A DNA stretch of 64,000 bases from Variovorax gracilis (GCF_030317115.1 NZ_JASZYF010000027.1:1-64000); one strand, 5' to 3'. Positions 9,511 to 18,591 are shown, counted from the stretch's first letter. Notes: generated by a model not told the origin, from the sequence alone. Made by a program: numbers and translations.

Positions 9511-10323
9511 TCAACCCCGGTGGCTGTTTGCCTGGAAGCGCTTCACGAAGGTCTGGAAGCGTTCCGTTTTCGGATTGGCAAAGACCTCAGCGGGGGGACC
9601 GTCTTCGATGATTACTCCCTGATAGAAGAACAGAAGCCGGTCGGCGACGTCACGTGCGAACTGCATCTCGTGCGTCACGATAATCATCGTCATGCCTTCG
9701 TTGCTGAGGTCCCGCAGCGTCTTCAAGACCTCGTCAACCAGCTCTGGGTCCAGCGCCGACGTCACCTCGTCGAAGAGCATCACCTTGGGACGCATGGCGA
9801 GCGCCCGCGCGATTGCCACGCGTTGCTGCTGACCGCCGGACAACTGAGACGGAAAGTGGTCTGCCCGGTCCTCTAGGCCTACCTTGGCCAGGAGCTCCAG
9901 ACCATGCGCGCGGGCATCCGCCTTCGAGTCTTTGTTCACAAGGACCGGTCCCATCATCACGTTCTCGATGGCCGTCTTGTGCGGAAAGAGGTTGTAGTTC
10001 TGGAAGACCATGCCAGCTTTGGTCCTTAGGTTGGCTACGTCTGCTTCAGACTGGCGGCGCCGCGAGGGGCCGCTTGTGCCGCCGCTGTAGCCAACAGCAT
10101 CGCCGTCAACCAGAATCTCGCCCGCCTGAAATTCCTCAAGGAAGTTGATGCAGCGAAGCAGGGTCGACTTGCCGGAACCGCTGGGGCCCACCAAGACAAC
10201 AACTTCGCCCTCTTTCACGTCAAAGGAGATGTCCTTCAGGACCTGGTTGCTTCCAAAGCTCTTGGATACGCCCTTGACCTCAATCATGGTCCGCCGAGAT
10301 GTTGGGGAGTGCGCTAAGTTCAT
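9511..10323 (-). CDS. Amino-acid ABC transporter ATP-binding protein, transporter 1
   Basis: This 270-residue ATPase of the GlnQ/HisP type has Walker A (GPSGSGKST), the signature LSGGQQQR, Walker B (VMLFDEVTSALDP) and the switch histidine (IIVTHEM). A small insertion with several Arg and Ser residues sits between Walker A and the Q-loop, as in HisP-like proteins. A GAAGG site precedes the ATG at 10323; an ATG at codon 13 is an alternative. It lies nine bases after its permease gene and completes transporter 1 with the genes at 10333-12500. Confidence 0.88.
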   Translation of the reverse strand: MNLAHSPTSRRTMIEVKGVSKSFGSNQVLKDISFDVKEGEVVVLVGPSGSGKSTLLRCINFLEEFQAGEILVDGDAVGYSGGTSGPSRRRQSEADVANLRTKAGMVFQNYNLFPHKTAIENVMMGPVLVNKDSKADARAHGLELLAKVGLEDRADHFPSQLSGGQQQRVAIARALAMRPKVMLFDEVTSALDPELVDEVLKTLRDLSNEGMTMIIVTHEMQFARDVADRLLFFYQGVIIEDGPPAEVFANPKTERFQTFVKRFQANSHRG

Positions 10324-10332
10324 CGTTTGCCT

Positions 10333-10974
10333 TCAGGAGGTCTTGAGACGGCGCTGCAGGTACGTTGCGCCGAGCGAGATGGGGTAGCAGATGCAGAAGT
10401 AGATGAGCATCACAGCGAAGAAGATTTGGAACGCTGCGAGCGTGCGTTCCACGACTTCACGCGAGGCGTAGGTCAGCTCCCAGACACCCACGATGGATGC
10501 GTACGACGTGCTCTTGACAGCAATCGACGCCGTCGTCACGAGGGGTGGCAGCGCCAGACGCATGCCGAGAGGGAGTTGAATTTGCGTCAGGATTTGCGCC
10601 TTGCGCAGCCCGATAGACATGCCCGCTTCTACGGTCGTCTTGGGGACGGCGAGAATCGAGCCGCGCACGATGTCGGCCACGAACGCAGCGAAGTAGATGA
10701 CCAGGGCAATAGTCGCCGCCACATAGTTCGGGGCATCCAGGCCCATGCGGGGCAAGCCGAAGTAAGCAATGAAGATGAGCACGAGAACGGGCACCCCGCG
10801 AACGATGTACACGTACACCGTCAGCACCGAGCGCACCGCGGTGCCACCGAGAGCGGCGAACACGCCGAGTGCCGTCCCCAGCAGGAAGCTGAAGACCACT
10901 GTCGCTGCGGCCATCTCAAGCGTCACAATCGCCGCCTTGAGGAGATAACCGAGGTTGAGAATTGCAACGTCCAT
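10333..10974 (-). CDS. Amino-acid ABC transporter permease, transporter 1
   Basis: This 213-residue integral membrane protein has about five hydrophobic segments and the EAA-type loop near 'VEAGMSIGLRKAQILTQI'. It follows the other permease gene of the same system by seven bases. The product should form half of the membrane channel, with 10982-11635 providing the other half and 9511-10323 the ATPase. Confidence 0.88.
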   Translation of the reverse strand: MDVAILNLGYLLKAAIVTLEMAAATVVFSFLLGTALGVFAALGGTAVRSVLTVYVYIVRGVPVLVLIFIAYFGLPRMGLDAPNYVAATIALVIYFAAFVADIVRGSILAVPKTTVEAGMSIGLRKAQILTQIQLPLGMRLALPPLVTTASIAVKSTSYASIVGVWELTYASREVVERTLAAFQIFFAVMLIYFCICYPISLGATYLQRRLKTS

Positions 10975-10981
10975 GTGAACC

Positions 10982-11635
10982 TCAGCGGCGCTTGCCAGCA
11001 GGAATCTCGAGCCAACGGAACAGGGCGCTGGCGATGGTGGTCAGGATGAGGTAGAACGCGGCGATGACCACGAACACCTCGTAAGATGAGGCGGTGCGCT
11101 CCATGACAAGCTTGCCGCTCAAGGTCAGGTCCACGACGCCGATACCGGCCACAAGTGACGTGTCCTTGATGAGCACCACGACCTGATTGCCAATCGCCGG
11201 CACTACCTTGAGCACCGCTTGGGGCAGCACGACGCGGAAGAACACGCCCGCCGGCTTTAACCCGATTGCACGTCCGGCATCCCACTGGGTCCGGGGCACC
11301 GCGGACACGCCCCCTCGGAAGACTTCCGCCAAATACGCTGTGTGCTGCACAGCGATTGCAATGGCGCCGCAGTAGATACCGTCTAGCCTGGAGCCTAGAA
11401 GAGGAGCGCCGTAATAGACGACAAGAATGAGAAGGAACGTCGGAACGTTCCGAAGGAACTCGATCACGGCGTAGGTCGGAACCCAGACCACCGCCCTCTC
11501 TGAGACGCGCAGAAGGACCAGCAGCACGCCCAGCACCACCGCAACTGGCAGACACATCGCGACGAGCGCGAGCGTCACCAGGAAGCCGTCGAAGAACTCC
11601 GGCAGCCATCCTGCGGCTAGATTGAGCCAGTTCAT
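10982..11635 (-). CDS. Amino-acid ABC transporter permease, transporter 1
   Basis: This 217-residue membrane protein is a HisM/GlnP-family permease with an EAA-type loop ('WDAGRAIGLKPAGVFFRV'). I chose the ATG at 11635, preceded by AGAGGGA eight bases upstream; an in-frame TTG at 11662 exists but is less likely. It sits directly after the transporter 1 binding-protein gene, the usual order for polar amino-acid importers. Confidence 0.87.
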   Translation of the reverse strand: MNWLNLAAGWLPEFFDGFLVTLALVAMCLPVAVVLGVLLVLLRVSERAVVWVPTYAVIEFLRNVPTFLLILVVYYGAPLLGSRLDGIYCGAIAIAVQHTAYLAEVFRGGVSAVPRTQWDAGRAIGLKPAGVFFRVVLPQAVLKVVPAIGNQVVVLIKDTSLVAGIGVVDLTLSGKLVMERTASSYEVFVVIAAFYLILTTIASALFRWLEIPAGKRR

Positions 11636-11666
11636 GATTGCTGTCCCTCTGTGCAGCGCCAAACGC

Positions 11667-12500
11667 TCACTTGGCGTTCACGTAGTACTTAGTGTTCAGC
11701 GCGTCTTTGCCGAACCACTTTTTGTAGCTGGCGGAGTAGTCGTTGAACATGGAGCCCGCCCGCATTTCATTGACGTACGTATCCAGGGCCAGCCACCACT
11801 TGAAGTCACCTTGCTTCATGTAGATGGCGTTGTTGGTGACCGCAGTCATCCGCTCATCGAGGATTCGCACGTCCTTGTTCTGCGCGGCGTACCAGAGGGC
11901 CACCGGCTCGTCCAGCTGGGCTGCATCGACTCGTCCGCCCTTGACCGCAGTGAACTGAGCGCCGATGGAGTCCAGCGTCGTAGTCTTGGCCTTCGGGAAG
12001 AACTGCTTGGCACGCTCAGCCTGCACAGGAGTCGACAGGATGGCCGTCGACACCTTGTCGTTGTTGAGGTCTGCGAAGGTCTTGAACTTCGAGTCGGCCT
12101 TCACGATGACAACAATCGAAGAGTCGATGTAGCCGCGGGTGAATGCGACACGCGCGATGCGGTCTGGAAGAACCGTTGCCACGTGGATCCCGAAGTCCAC
12201 CTTGCCGCTGTTGACGTTCTCCCAACGAGCAGCCGAGCTCTGCTTGACGAACTCGATGTGCTTCGGGTCGTCGCTTCCGAACAGCCCCTTCGCGATGAGC
12301 TTGGCCACGTCGATGTCGAAGCCAGACAGGTCACCCTTCTCATTCACGAAGCCGAAGGGCGGAGATTCGCTGCTGACGCCCACGATGACTTTGCCGCGGG
12401 CGAGCACTTCGTCGAGCCTGGACTTCTCCTGGGCGGCAGAAGTTTGCGAGACGAGCAGACCTGCAAAGAGCATGCAGACTGCACCAATAAGTTTGCGCAT
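11667..12500 (-). CDS. Periplasmic amino-acid-binding protein (SBP family 3), transporter 1
   Basis: This 277-residue family 3 solute-binding protein has a Sec signal peptide (about residues 1-23, ending SAAQE). The mature part shows the opening strand 'GKVIVGVSSESPPFGF', the 'DLSGFDIDVAKLIAKGLF' segment and a typical second-lobe 'DAAQLDEPVALWY' region. The start is the ATG at 12500, with AGGAG six bases upstream; a longer frame to 12791 runs into the upstream gene and is not coding. It is the first transport gene after the DUF4392/PLP block, which suggests that the imported compound is the substrate of those enzymes. Confidence 0.88.
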   Translation of the reverse strand: MRKLIGAVCMLFAGLLVSQTSAAQEKSRLDEVLARGKVIVGVSSESPPFGFVNEKGDLSGFDIDVAKLIAKGLFGSDDPKHIEFVKQSSAARWENVNSGKVDFGIHVATVLPDRIARVAFTRGYIDSSIVVIVKADSKFKTFADLNNDKVSTAILSTPVQAERAKQFFPKAKTTTLDSIGAQFTAVKGGRVDAAQLDEPVALWYAAQNKDVRILDERMTAVTNNAIYMKQGDFKWWLALDTYVNEMRAGSMFNDYSASYKKWFGKDALNTKYYVNAK

Positions 12501-12556
12501 GGAGAACTCCTCTTGTGGTGGGGATGGGTTGATGGGAAGGATTGGTGGGCAGCCGG

Positions 12557-13552
12557 TCAGGTGAGCGCCGGCTTGACGACAGCGCGCAGCATTTCGGTGA
12601 AGGCGATGTGTGTGTCCAAGTGCATGCCATCGACATTGGCGTCCACGACGTTCTGCACGGAGTTGATGAGGCCGATATCCACGCCGCGCATCAGCAATTG
12701 ACGCTCCAACTCCGGGGTGTTTAGCAGGCGCGCATCCTTTCGACGCGCAGCGATTGCCGCGGCGATTGCGTTGCAGCCCCAGTTCGAGCATGCAGCGGTG
12801 ACCAACACATCTGCTGGCGTCACTGCGGCGATGGTTGCGCCAAACTTCACGTGGTCGGCGACTGCCTGGGTGATAGCTCCCATACCGATTTCGTTTCCGC
12901 CATCGCCGACAGCCACCGTGGGAATGCCTTGAGCAAGCGCTTCGTCGAACAGAACGTCGATGCGCGCCCGCCCCATGCCGTAGTCGATGGCACGCATGCT
13001 GTAGTACACGCCATCTCTCGCGCGTCCGACCCGCTCAGTCGAGAAGAAGAGGCTGGGCTTGTAGCTGGCGAGCAAGGCTTTCGCCTCGGCCTTGGCGTCC
13101 TCGTCCTTGGTCGTGAACGGCAAGAGCGAGCAAACTGCGAGGCTTCCATCCTTGCATGCGATTTGCGCTTGCTCGAACGGCAGCACTGTCACGCCGGCGC
13201 TGGTCAGGATGGCTTTCATGCCCGGAAGCAGAGTTTCTTCTGCAAGCAGCACGCAATGGACGCGCTTTCCGATGGACAGGGCGCGAATCACGATAGCGGC
13301 GCCGGCAGGTCCATCGTTTTCGCCGATTTCGGTCGAAATCCAGGCACGCGAGACCGAGCCTGTGGTCACAAAGACGGTTGCGCCGTCCGGCACGCCCAGC
13401 AGAGCATCTGCTGCCGCGCCGACCAGGGAGCCGCCTTGGCGTGCCCGAGCAGCCACGTAGAGGTGTTCGACGCCGCGGCCGCCGATGTCCAAGCTCAACA
13501 ACTTGTCGAGTCGCTCGTCGATGGATTCAAGCACTTCGCGGTCGACCGTCAT
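12557..13552 (-). CDS. DUF4392 protein B (D-glutamate-cyclase-like domain)
   Basis: This 331-residue soluble protein belongs to the DUF4392 / D-glutamate cyclase C-terminal-domain family. Family marks are GDGGNEIGMG (residues 216-225) and CSNWGC (255-260), plus an N-terminal TTGSVSRAW...END segment (about 63-80). The human relative, DGLUCY, reversibly cyclises D-glutamate to 5-oxo-D-proline, but it carries an extra N-terminal DUF1445 domain absent here and not encoded nearby. Its ATG overlaps the stop of the PLP-enzyme gene by four bases. A second member (14845-15933) lies on the other side of that gene, so the two may form a heteromer or act in sequence. The reaction here is unknown. Confidence 0.82.
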   Translation of the reverse strand: MTVDREVLESIDERLDKLLSLDIGGRGVEHLYVAARARQGGSLVGAAADALLGVPDGATVFVTTGSVSRAWISTEIGENDGPAGAAIVIRALSIGKRVHCVLLAEETLLPGMKAILTSAGVTVLPFEQAQIACKDGSLAVCSLLPFTTKDEDAKAEAKALLASYKPSLFFSTERVGRARDGVYYSMRAIDYGMGRARIDVLFDEALAQGIPTVAVGDGGNEIGMGAITQAVADHVKFGATIAAVTPADVLVTAACSNWGCNAIAAAIAARRKDARLLNTPELERQLLMRGVDIGLINSVQNVVDANVDGMHLDTHIAFTEMLRAVVKPALT

Positions 13553-14832
13553 TTCGTGTCCCCCAAGATGAGTTGGGCCAGGTCCTCGGGCTTCGCGACG
13601 TAACGGGCGACCTCGCTGAACGAAGTGTTCATCGCCTCGATGACGCGAGCCATGCCGCCGACGCGCTCGATGGCGCCATGAGTCGGCTTGAGGCGCACAG
13701 AGACACGGGCGCCTGGTTGACCATGCGTGTTGACTGTCAAGATGCCGTGGTCACGCAGAAGGACCATGCCCAGGGCAGAGGTCACTTCGGCGGGCGTGAC
13801 GCCGGCGTTGTCGGTGCTCCTGCCTGCACGGCGGAAGACCTCCTTGAGCGCCAGGTCCTCTTCAATCATCGGCCCGAGGTCGCTGACGGCGACGAGTTCT
13901 GCTCCGAGACGCTCTTGCAGTGCATGAGCCAGTTTTTGCCCGGCTTGCGCCTCGTCGATGAGGTCTTGCGGGGAGAAGCGTTGAATCGAGCGAAGGGCAC
14001 TTGCCGCAATAGGGGCCCGGGCTTCCATCCCGAACTCCGAGGCCTTGGCGGAGACTCGCGTCACCAACTCAGGACGCCCCACCAGAAGCCCAGAACGTGG
14101 ACCAGACAGACCGGCCTTGTCGCAGTTGGTGATTGCCAGGTCGCCGCCAAGCTTGAGGCTGAGAACGCCAGACCGCAGCACGGGCCTCATGCGAGCACCG
14201 TAGGCTTCATCGAGCAGCACCTTGGCTCCGCTCGCCTTCGCAACGCCTGCGGCATCCATTGCAACTGCATCGTCCAGGAACTCGAGGCTGCTGGTCACGG
14301 TGGTGATGACGACCAGCGCAGGCTTGTGCTGCTCGATGGCCGCAGCCCAGTCCTTGTCACCTTGCACTTCGTGGAGTTCGACTCGTGCGATGCCGCAACC
14401 ACGAATGACCGATGCGTGCGAACGACCGCCAGGCGGCACCACGGAAACGACGCTGCGGCCCTCTGCCAGCGCGGCGATGGCAGCGATGATGCCGGCGCTC
14501 GTGCGGTTCACGGTGGCGACTCCGTCGGTCGGAAGCCCCCCCATGTGAGCGATAGCGGCCTGCCTAAGCTCCTCGGCGAAGAGACCTGGCCCGACCCACT
14601 CTTCACAGTGAGTGTTTAGATCTTCGACCTTGAGTGGGAACTCACGCTGGTTGCCGGTGAAGACGCCAATCGACTGGGGGCCGAGCTTGCGGACGCGTTC
14701 GGCCGCGACCTTCTGGCCCTGGCGAAGACGTCGAGCTTCGTCGACGCTGGATTGAATGATGCGGCCCCTTGCGAATCCGACGATGGGGTCGAGCGGATTT
14801 CCGAAGGAGTCTGTGGATTTTTTCTGTTGCAT
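13549..14832 (-). CDS. SelA-like PLP-dependent enzyme
   Basis: This 427-residue protein is a fold-type I PLP enzyme of the SelA / D-glucosaminate-6-phosphate ammonia-lyase type. Asp208 in LLDEAYG should bind the pyridine nitrogen and Lys239 in NCDKAGLSGPRSG should form the Schiff base, followed by a Gly-rich phosphate-contact segment. The N-terminal 60 residues have no obvious motif. AGGAA precedes the ATG by five bases. The gene is enclosed by two DUF4392 genes, overlapping the downstream one by four bases. True selenocysteine synthase is unlikely: the gene is in an amino-acid catabolic operon and no SelB or Sec-tRNA gene is near. I infer an elimination, racemisation or ammonia-lyase step on the imported amino acid. 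Confidence 0.78.
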   Translation of the reverse strand: MQQKKSTDSFGNPLDPIVGFARGRIIQSSVDEARRLRQGQKVAAERVRKLGPQSIGVFTGNQREFPLKVEDLNTHCEEWVGPGLFAEELRQAAIAHMGGLPTDGVATVNRTSAGIIAAIAALAEGRSVVSVVPPGGRSHASVIRGCGIARVELHEVQGDKDWAAAIEQHKPALVVITTVTSSLEFLDDAVAMDAAGVAKASGAKVLLDEAYGARMRPVLRSGVLSLKLGGDLAITNCDKAGLSGPRSGLLVGRPELVTRVSAKASEFGMEARAPIAASALRSIQRFSPQDLIDEAQAGQKLAHALQERLGAELVAVSDLGPMIEEDLALKEVFRRAGRSTDNAGVTPAEVTSALGMVLLRDHGILTVNTHGQPGARVSVRLKPTHGAIERVGGMARVIEAMNTSFSEVARYVAKPEDLAQLILGDTK

Positions 14833-14844
14833 GCGAGTTCCTAC

Positions 14845-15933
14845 TTACGCGGCGGACGAGGTGCGGATGGAGATTCCGGCAACGACCCTCAGAAGGGAGA
14901 CGAAGGCGAGATGGCCCGAAAAGTCGATGCCATCGACGACCATGCTCTGCTTCGAAGTGGCGCCATCTCGTGCACCTGCGGCGACGGTGACGGCAATGAG
15001 CTCGTGCTCGGTGTCGGCGTCATGGAGCAGTTCGGTGTCCGAGAGCAAGACTGCCAAGGCTGCCGCGACCGCACACGCGCCCCAGTTGGATACAGCGGCG
15101 CTCACGGTCACGTCCGTCGGGACGACGGTCACAACGCCGGAGGCGTGGCCGGCGAGCGAACGACCGCGCATGGGAAGTACGTCGCGAATTGCCTCGCGGA
15201 CCGCCCCGAAGCCAACTTCATTGCCGCCATCGCCAATGCCGATGGTGAGGACGCCTGCTTCAGCGGCGTGGTACGCGAGCAGGTAGACATAGCCGACGGT
15301 GAGCGGGTCGCGGCAATCGCCCCGAACACCATGGAACTGACCTTCGACGTTTGGTCCATCCCGTTCGACGAACACGACGGCGCTGGGATTGAGCCTTTCG
15401 ATGAGTTCGCGAGAGCGGGTCTGCCCTGCGTTCATTCCGATAGGGAACGACTCGACCGTGATAGGTTCGTAGGTCCGACCAGGTTGGGATTCGGCCCAAG
15501 TGGCAAGCTTGGTGTTGACCAATTCGACAGCGGCGACGACTGGTGGGAGATGCGCGTCTTCGGTCACAAAGACGACCTTGGCATGCAGACCTTTGACGAT
15601 AGCCGCGGCCAGCGCCGCGGCGCCGACGGGCCCGTCGGTTTCGCCCAAGGGCAGCTTGGGAGCAACGCCGGCGCCAGTCGCGATGACGACGGTGCTGCCA
15701 GGGCGGACCTTGGCCTTCAGGGCGGCGGCGGCCGCCATCGAGAGTGGCGCTCCCTGATGGGCGCGACAGACCTCGTACATGGGCACAACGATGCCTGGGG
15801 GAAGTCCGCCGCTAAGCGGACGGATTTCCAGGGTCATCAGACGGTCGATTCGGTTGCCCGATTCAACCTGCTCCGATGTCAGGGCGACGCCGGTCGCGGC
15901 GCTCGCTGTGGTCGACGAGGTTGTCACGTCCAT
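14845..15933 (-). CDS. DUF4392 protein A (D-glutamate-cyclase-like domain)
   Basis: This 362-residue paralogue of the protein at 12557-13552 shares the marks GDGGNEVGFG (about residues 234-243) and SNWGAC (about 282-287) and the conserved GETDGP segment near residue 98. It differs by an extended N-terminus and an inserted loop around residues 150-210 with 'FVERDGPNVEG'. I chose the ATG at 15933, with GAGGTG seven bases upstream; a GTG at 15942 is also in frame. It follows the aldehyde dehydrogenase gene almost without gap and is 12 bases from the PLP-enzyme gene. The two copies have diverged enough to suggest distinct roles rather than simple redundancy. Confidence 0.82.
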   Translation of the reverse strand: MDVTTSSTTASAATGVALTSEQVESGNRIDRLMTLEIRPLSGGLPPGIVVPMYEVCRAHQGAPLSMAAAAALKAKVRPGSTVVIATGAGVAPKLPLGETDGPVGAAALAAAIVKGLHAKVVFVTEDAHLPPVVAAVELVNTKLATWAESQPGRTYEPITVESFPIGMNAGQTRSRELIERLNPSAVVFVERDGPNVEGQFHGVRGDCRDPLTVGYVYLLAYHAAEAGVLTIGIGDGGNEVGFGAVREAIRDVLPMRGRSLAGHASGVVTVVPTDVTVSAAVSNWGACAVAAALAVLLSDTELLHDADTEHELIAVTVAAGARDGATSKQSMVVDGIDFSGHLAFVSLLRVVAGISIRTSSAA

Positions 15934-15943
15934 TTTGGTCACC

Positions 15944-17443
15944 TCAGATGCCGTACGTCACGCTCTTGCGGCTGGTGTAGCTCTCGAGTGCACCTTCAAT
16001 CGAGTACTCAGCGCCGATCCCACTCTGCTTGGCACCGCCGTAAGACATGCCCGGAATCTGACCACCTGCACGGTTGACCTGAATCCAGCCGGCGTCCAAC
16101 GTTTCGGTGGCGCGCATTGCGGCGTTGATGTCGTTGGTGAAGACGTACGCAGCCAAGCCGTAGTGGGTGTCATTTGCCATAGCCAGCACTTCGGCTTCGT
16201 CCTTCCATGGGATTGCTACCAGGACGGGACCGAAGACCTCTTCCTTCGCAATGCGCCAGGTGTTGTCCACGCCACTGAAGATGACAGGCGTCGGGAAATA
16301 GCCCTTGGCATCCTGAACTGCGGGCGGCAGCTTGCCGGTTTCGACCTTGGCGCCTGCGTCGATGGCTTCCTTGATGAAGCCGCAGACGGCGGTGTACCTT
16401 TCCGCGTTGATGACCGCACCGATATCGGAAGATTCGTCAAGAGCGTCGCCGACCTTCAGCGCATTGACCTTCTCGACGAGGCGCGGCATGACCTTGCCCC
16501 AGGCCGATTCGTGGATGAACAAGCGGGAGCCGGCCGTGCACGACTGGCCTTGGCGGGCGAAGCGCATCGCCGCAATGATGTTGTTCACGGTCGTGTCGAG
16601 CTGGGAGTCGCCCGCCACGTCCGGATAGACAATGCAGGGGCTCTTGCCGCCGAGCTCAAGCGTCAGGTGACCGATGCGGTCGGCGACGGCGTGAGCCACC
16701 TTCTGGCCCACTTCATGGGAGCCGGTGAACGAGACCTTCGCGACGTCGGCGTGCTGGCTCAGGGGAGCGCCCGCCTCCAGGCCTTCACCGGTCACGACGT
16801 TGAACACACCAGCCGGGAAGATGTCGGCGGCCAGCTCGGCGATGCGGATGACGGCCAGCGGCGCGTCTTCGGCGGGCTTCAGGACCAACGTGTTGCCCGT
16901 GCCCAGCGACATGCCAATCTTCACGGCGGCAAGCACCAGCGGCGAGTTCCAGGGAATGATCGCACCGACCACGCCGAAGGGTTCGCGAGTGGTGTAGCTG
17001 AAGAGGCCCGGGCCCAGTGGGAGGGTTTCACCCTTCTGCTCGGCGATGACGCCGCCGTAGTAGCGCAGGACCTCGGCAGTGCTTGCGACTTCCGGGCGGC
17101 TTTGGGTGCGCAGGGCATTGCCTGTTTCGGCGGCCAGAATCTTGGCAATTTCCTCGGCGTTGGCCGTGATGCGGTTGCCGAACTCGATGAGCATCGCGCC
17201 GCGCTCACGAGCGGCCCTGCGACGCCACTTAGGGAACGCCGCCTTGGCTGCGGCCACTGCAGCGTCCACATCCCGCGCATCAGCCGCTCCGACGTTGGCG
17301 ATGGTGTCCAGACGGCAGGGATTGATGACCGCCAAGGTCTTTCCACCAATCGGCTTTGACCATTCACCATTGATGAAGTTGCCAGCCAAACCGGCGCTCG
17401 GCAGCTTGACGTCGCCGTATTTGGATTGAGTAGAGTTGCTCAC
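15944..17443 (-). CDS. NAD(P)-dependent aldehyde dehydrogenase
   Basis: This 499-residue enzyme is a standard aldehyde dehydrogenase: the cofactor-site segment around 'IIPWNSPL', the general-base glutamate in LELGGKSP and the nucleophilic cysteine in GQSCTAGSR are all present. The GTG at 17443, preceded by GAGAG, is the likely start; a TTG 15 bases upstream is less likely. It is the second gene of the operon and would oxidise a semialdehyde to an acid. With a hydroxyacid dehydrogenase in front, an alcohol-aldehyde-acid sequence is plausible. The natural aldehyde cannot be told from the sequence. Confidence 0.87.
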   Translation of the reverse strand: MSNSTQSKYGDVKLPSAGLAGNFINGEWSKPIGGKTLAVINPCRLDTIANVGAADARDVDAAVAAAKAAFPKWRRRAARERGAMLIEFGNRITANAEEIAKILAAETGNALRTQSRPEVASTAEVLRYYGGVIAEQKGETLPLGPGLFSYTTREPFGVVGAIIPWNSPLVLAAVKIGMSLGTGNTLVLKPAEDAPLAVIRIAELAADIFPAGVFNVVTGEGLEAGAPLSQHADVAKVSFTGSHEVGQKVAHAVADRIGHLTLELGGKSPCIVYPDVAGDSQLDTTVNNIIAAMRFARQGQSCTAGSRLFIHESAWGKVMPRLVEKVNALKVGDALDESSDIGAVINAERYTAVCGFIKEAIDAGAKVETGKLPPAVQDAKGYFPTPVIFSGVDNTWRIAKEEVFGPVLVAIPWKDEAEVLAMANDTHYGLAAYVFTNDINAAMRATETLDAGWIQVNRAGGQIPGMSYGGAKQSGIGAEYSIEGALESYTSRKSVTYGI

Positions 17444-17477
17444 GTGAATCTCTCGCAAAAGGGGATGGGTTGAAGAC

Positions 17478-18365
17478 TTAGGCGGCTGCTTGCAGGCGCA
17501 CGCCCAGCAGCTCTTCGTAGATTTCGCAAATGCTGGTGGAGTCCTTGCCGCCGAGGCCCTTGGCGCGTGCGGCGTTGTAGGTCTGCTTGACCAACTGGCC
17601 CAGGGGCATCGGGTAGTTCGAGAACTCGTCGAGGCACAGGCCGATGTCCTTGTGCATCAGGTCGATGGCGAAGAACGCCGGCCGCTCCGCAGTGAACAGC
17701 GTCTTGTGGAACCAGTCGAGCATCTTGCTGCCCGCCATGCCAGCGGTCAGAACGTCACACAGCACTTCGAGATTCCCGCCAGCCTTGACACTTGCGGCAA
17801 GGACTTCACCGAGTGCAACGGTGTTGATGGCAACGATGAGGTTGTGGCTCAGCTTGGTCAGTTGGCCGGCGCCGATGGGGCCGCAATGAACGATGCGACC
17901 GGCCAGGTTGTTCAGCATCGGAGTTGCGCGCTCGAGAACGGCAGCATCGCCGCCGACCATCAGGACGAGCTTGCCGTTTGCCGCACCGGCCACACCGCCG
18001 CTGACCGGCGAGTCCAGAAACTCGACGCCCTTCGAGGCAGCAGCCTTGGCGAGTTCCTTCGTGGTTTCAGGGTCGACCGTGCTGAAGTCAACCAGGACAG
18101 CGCCCTTGTTGACGGAATTGAGCACGCCTTCAGGGCCAGTCACCGCAGCGCGAAGGATGGCCGGCGTGGGAAGGCTGAACATGACGGCGTCGGCGCCCTC
18201 CGCAGCAGCCTTCGGGTTTGAGGCGGCAGCGGCACCCTTCGAAACCAGCGCCTTGACTGCAGCGTCGTTTGGGTCAAATACGGTGACCTTGAAGCCTGCG
18301 GAGACCAGGCGGGAAGCCATTTCCGCGCCCATCTTGCCCACACCAATGAATGCAACGTTCTTCAT
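17478..18365 (-). CDS. 3-hydroxyisobutyrate-dehydrogenase-family oxidoreductase
   Basis: This 295-residue protein is a beta-hydroxyacid dehydrogenase. It has the N-terminal NAD(P) motif GVGKMG, the substrate-binding segment DSPVSGGVAGA and the catalytic lysine in GQLTKLSHN. These enzymes oxidise 3-hydroxyacids such as 3-hydroxyisobutyrate, tartronate semialdehyde (in reverse) or related compounds. The ATG at 18365 fits the family's usual N-terminus; an upstream TTG at 18374 lies very close to an AGGAG. It is the first gene of the long operon and is divergent from the LysR gene across 249 bases. Confidence 0.86.
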   Translation of the reverse strand: MKNVAFIGVGKMGAEMASRLVSAGFKVTVFDPNDAAVKALVSKGAAAASNPKAAAEGADAVMFSLPTPAILRAAVTGPEGVLNSVNKGAVLVDFSTVDPETTKELAKAAASKGVEFLDSPVSGGVAGAANGKLVLMVGGDAAVLERATPMLNNLAGRIVHCGPIGAGQLTKLSHNLIVAINTVALGEVLAASVKAGGNLEVLCDVLTAGMAGSKMLDWFHKTLFTAERPAFFAIDLMHKDIGLCLDEFSNYPMPLGQLVKQTYNAARAKGLGGKDSTSICEIYEELLGVRLQAAA

Positions 18366-18446
18366 AACTTTCAATCGCTCCTGTTTGGAATGAGTGAACT
18401 TTATGGAGAAGGGTCTCGAAAGATAAGACCACAGATGCTTACGGAG

Positions 18447-18461
18447 AACGTTAGCTTTTCT
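18447..18461 (+). promoter_or_regulatory. Candidate LysR site, copy near the operon
   Basis: The 15-base sequence AACGTTAGCTTTTCT lies about 80 bases before the first operon gene. A copy with one mismatch and the same orientation lies at 18592-18606, 145 bases away and beside the LysR gene. Such a pair in a divergent LysR promoter region suggests regulator binding at both ends. The function is inferred. Confidence 0.5.
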
Positions 18462-18591
18462 TTCCTATTGAACCGGCACGAGTAGCCGCCTGCAGCCCTG
18501 GCGCGCTATTTGCATGCAGCGAACCTTCGCCTATTTTTCCTTGGGGCAAACCCTAAGTAGCGGGTGCCATGGGCCTTGAGAGGCGTAAAAC

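Noticed and set aside
13549..14832. True selenocysteine synthase (SelA)
   Set aside because: No SelB, SelD or Sec-tRNA gene is near, and the gene is embedded in an amino-acid catabolic operon between two DUF4392 genes.
15779..17359. A 526-codon plus-strand frame opposite the aldehyde dehydrogenase gene
   Set aside because: The minus strand encodes a complete aldehyde dehydrogenase with all motifs; the plus frame has no recognisable domain and no ribosome-binding site.
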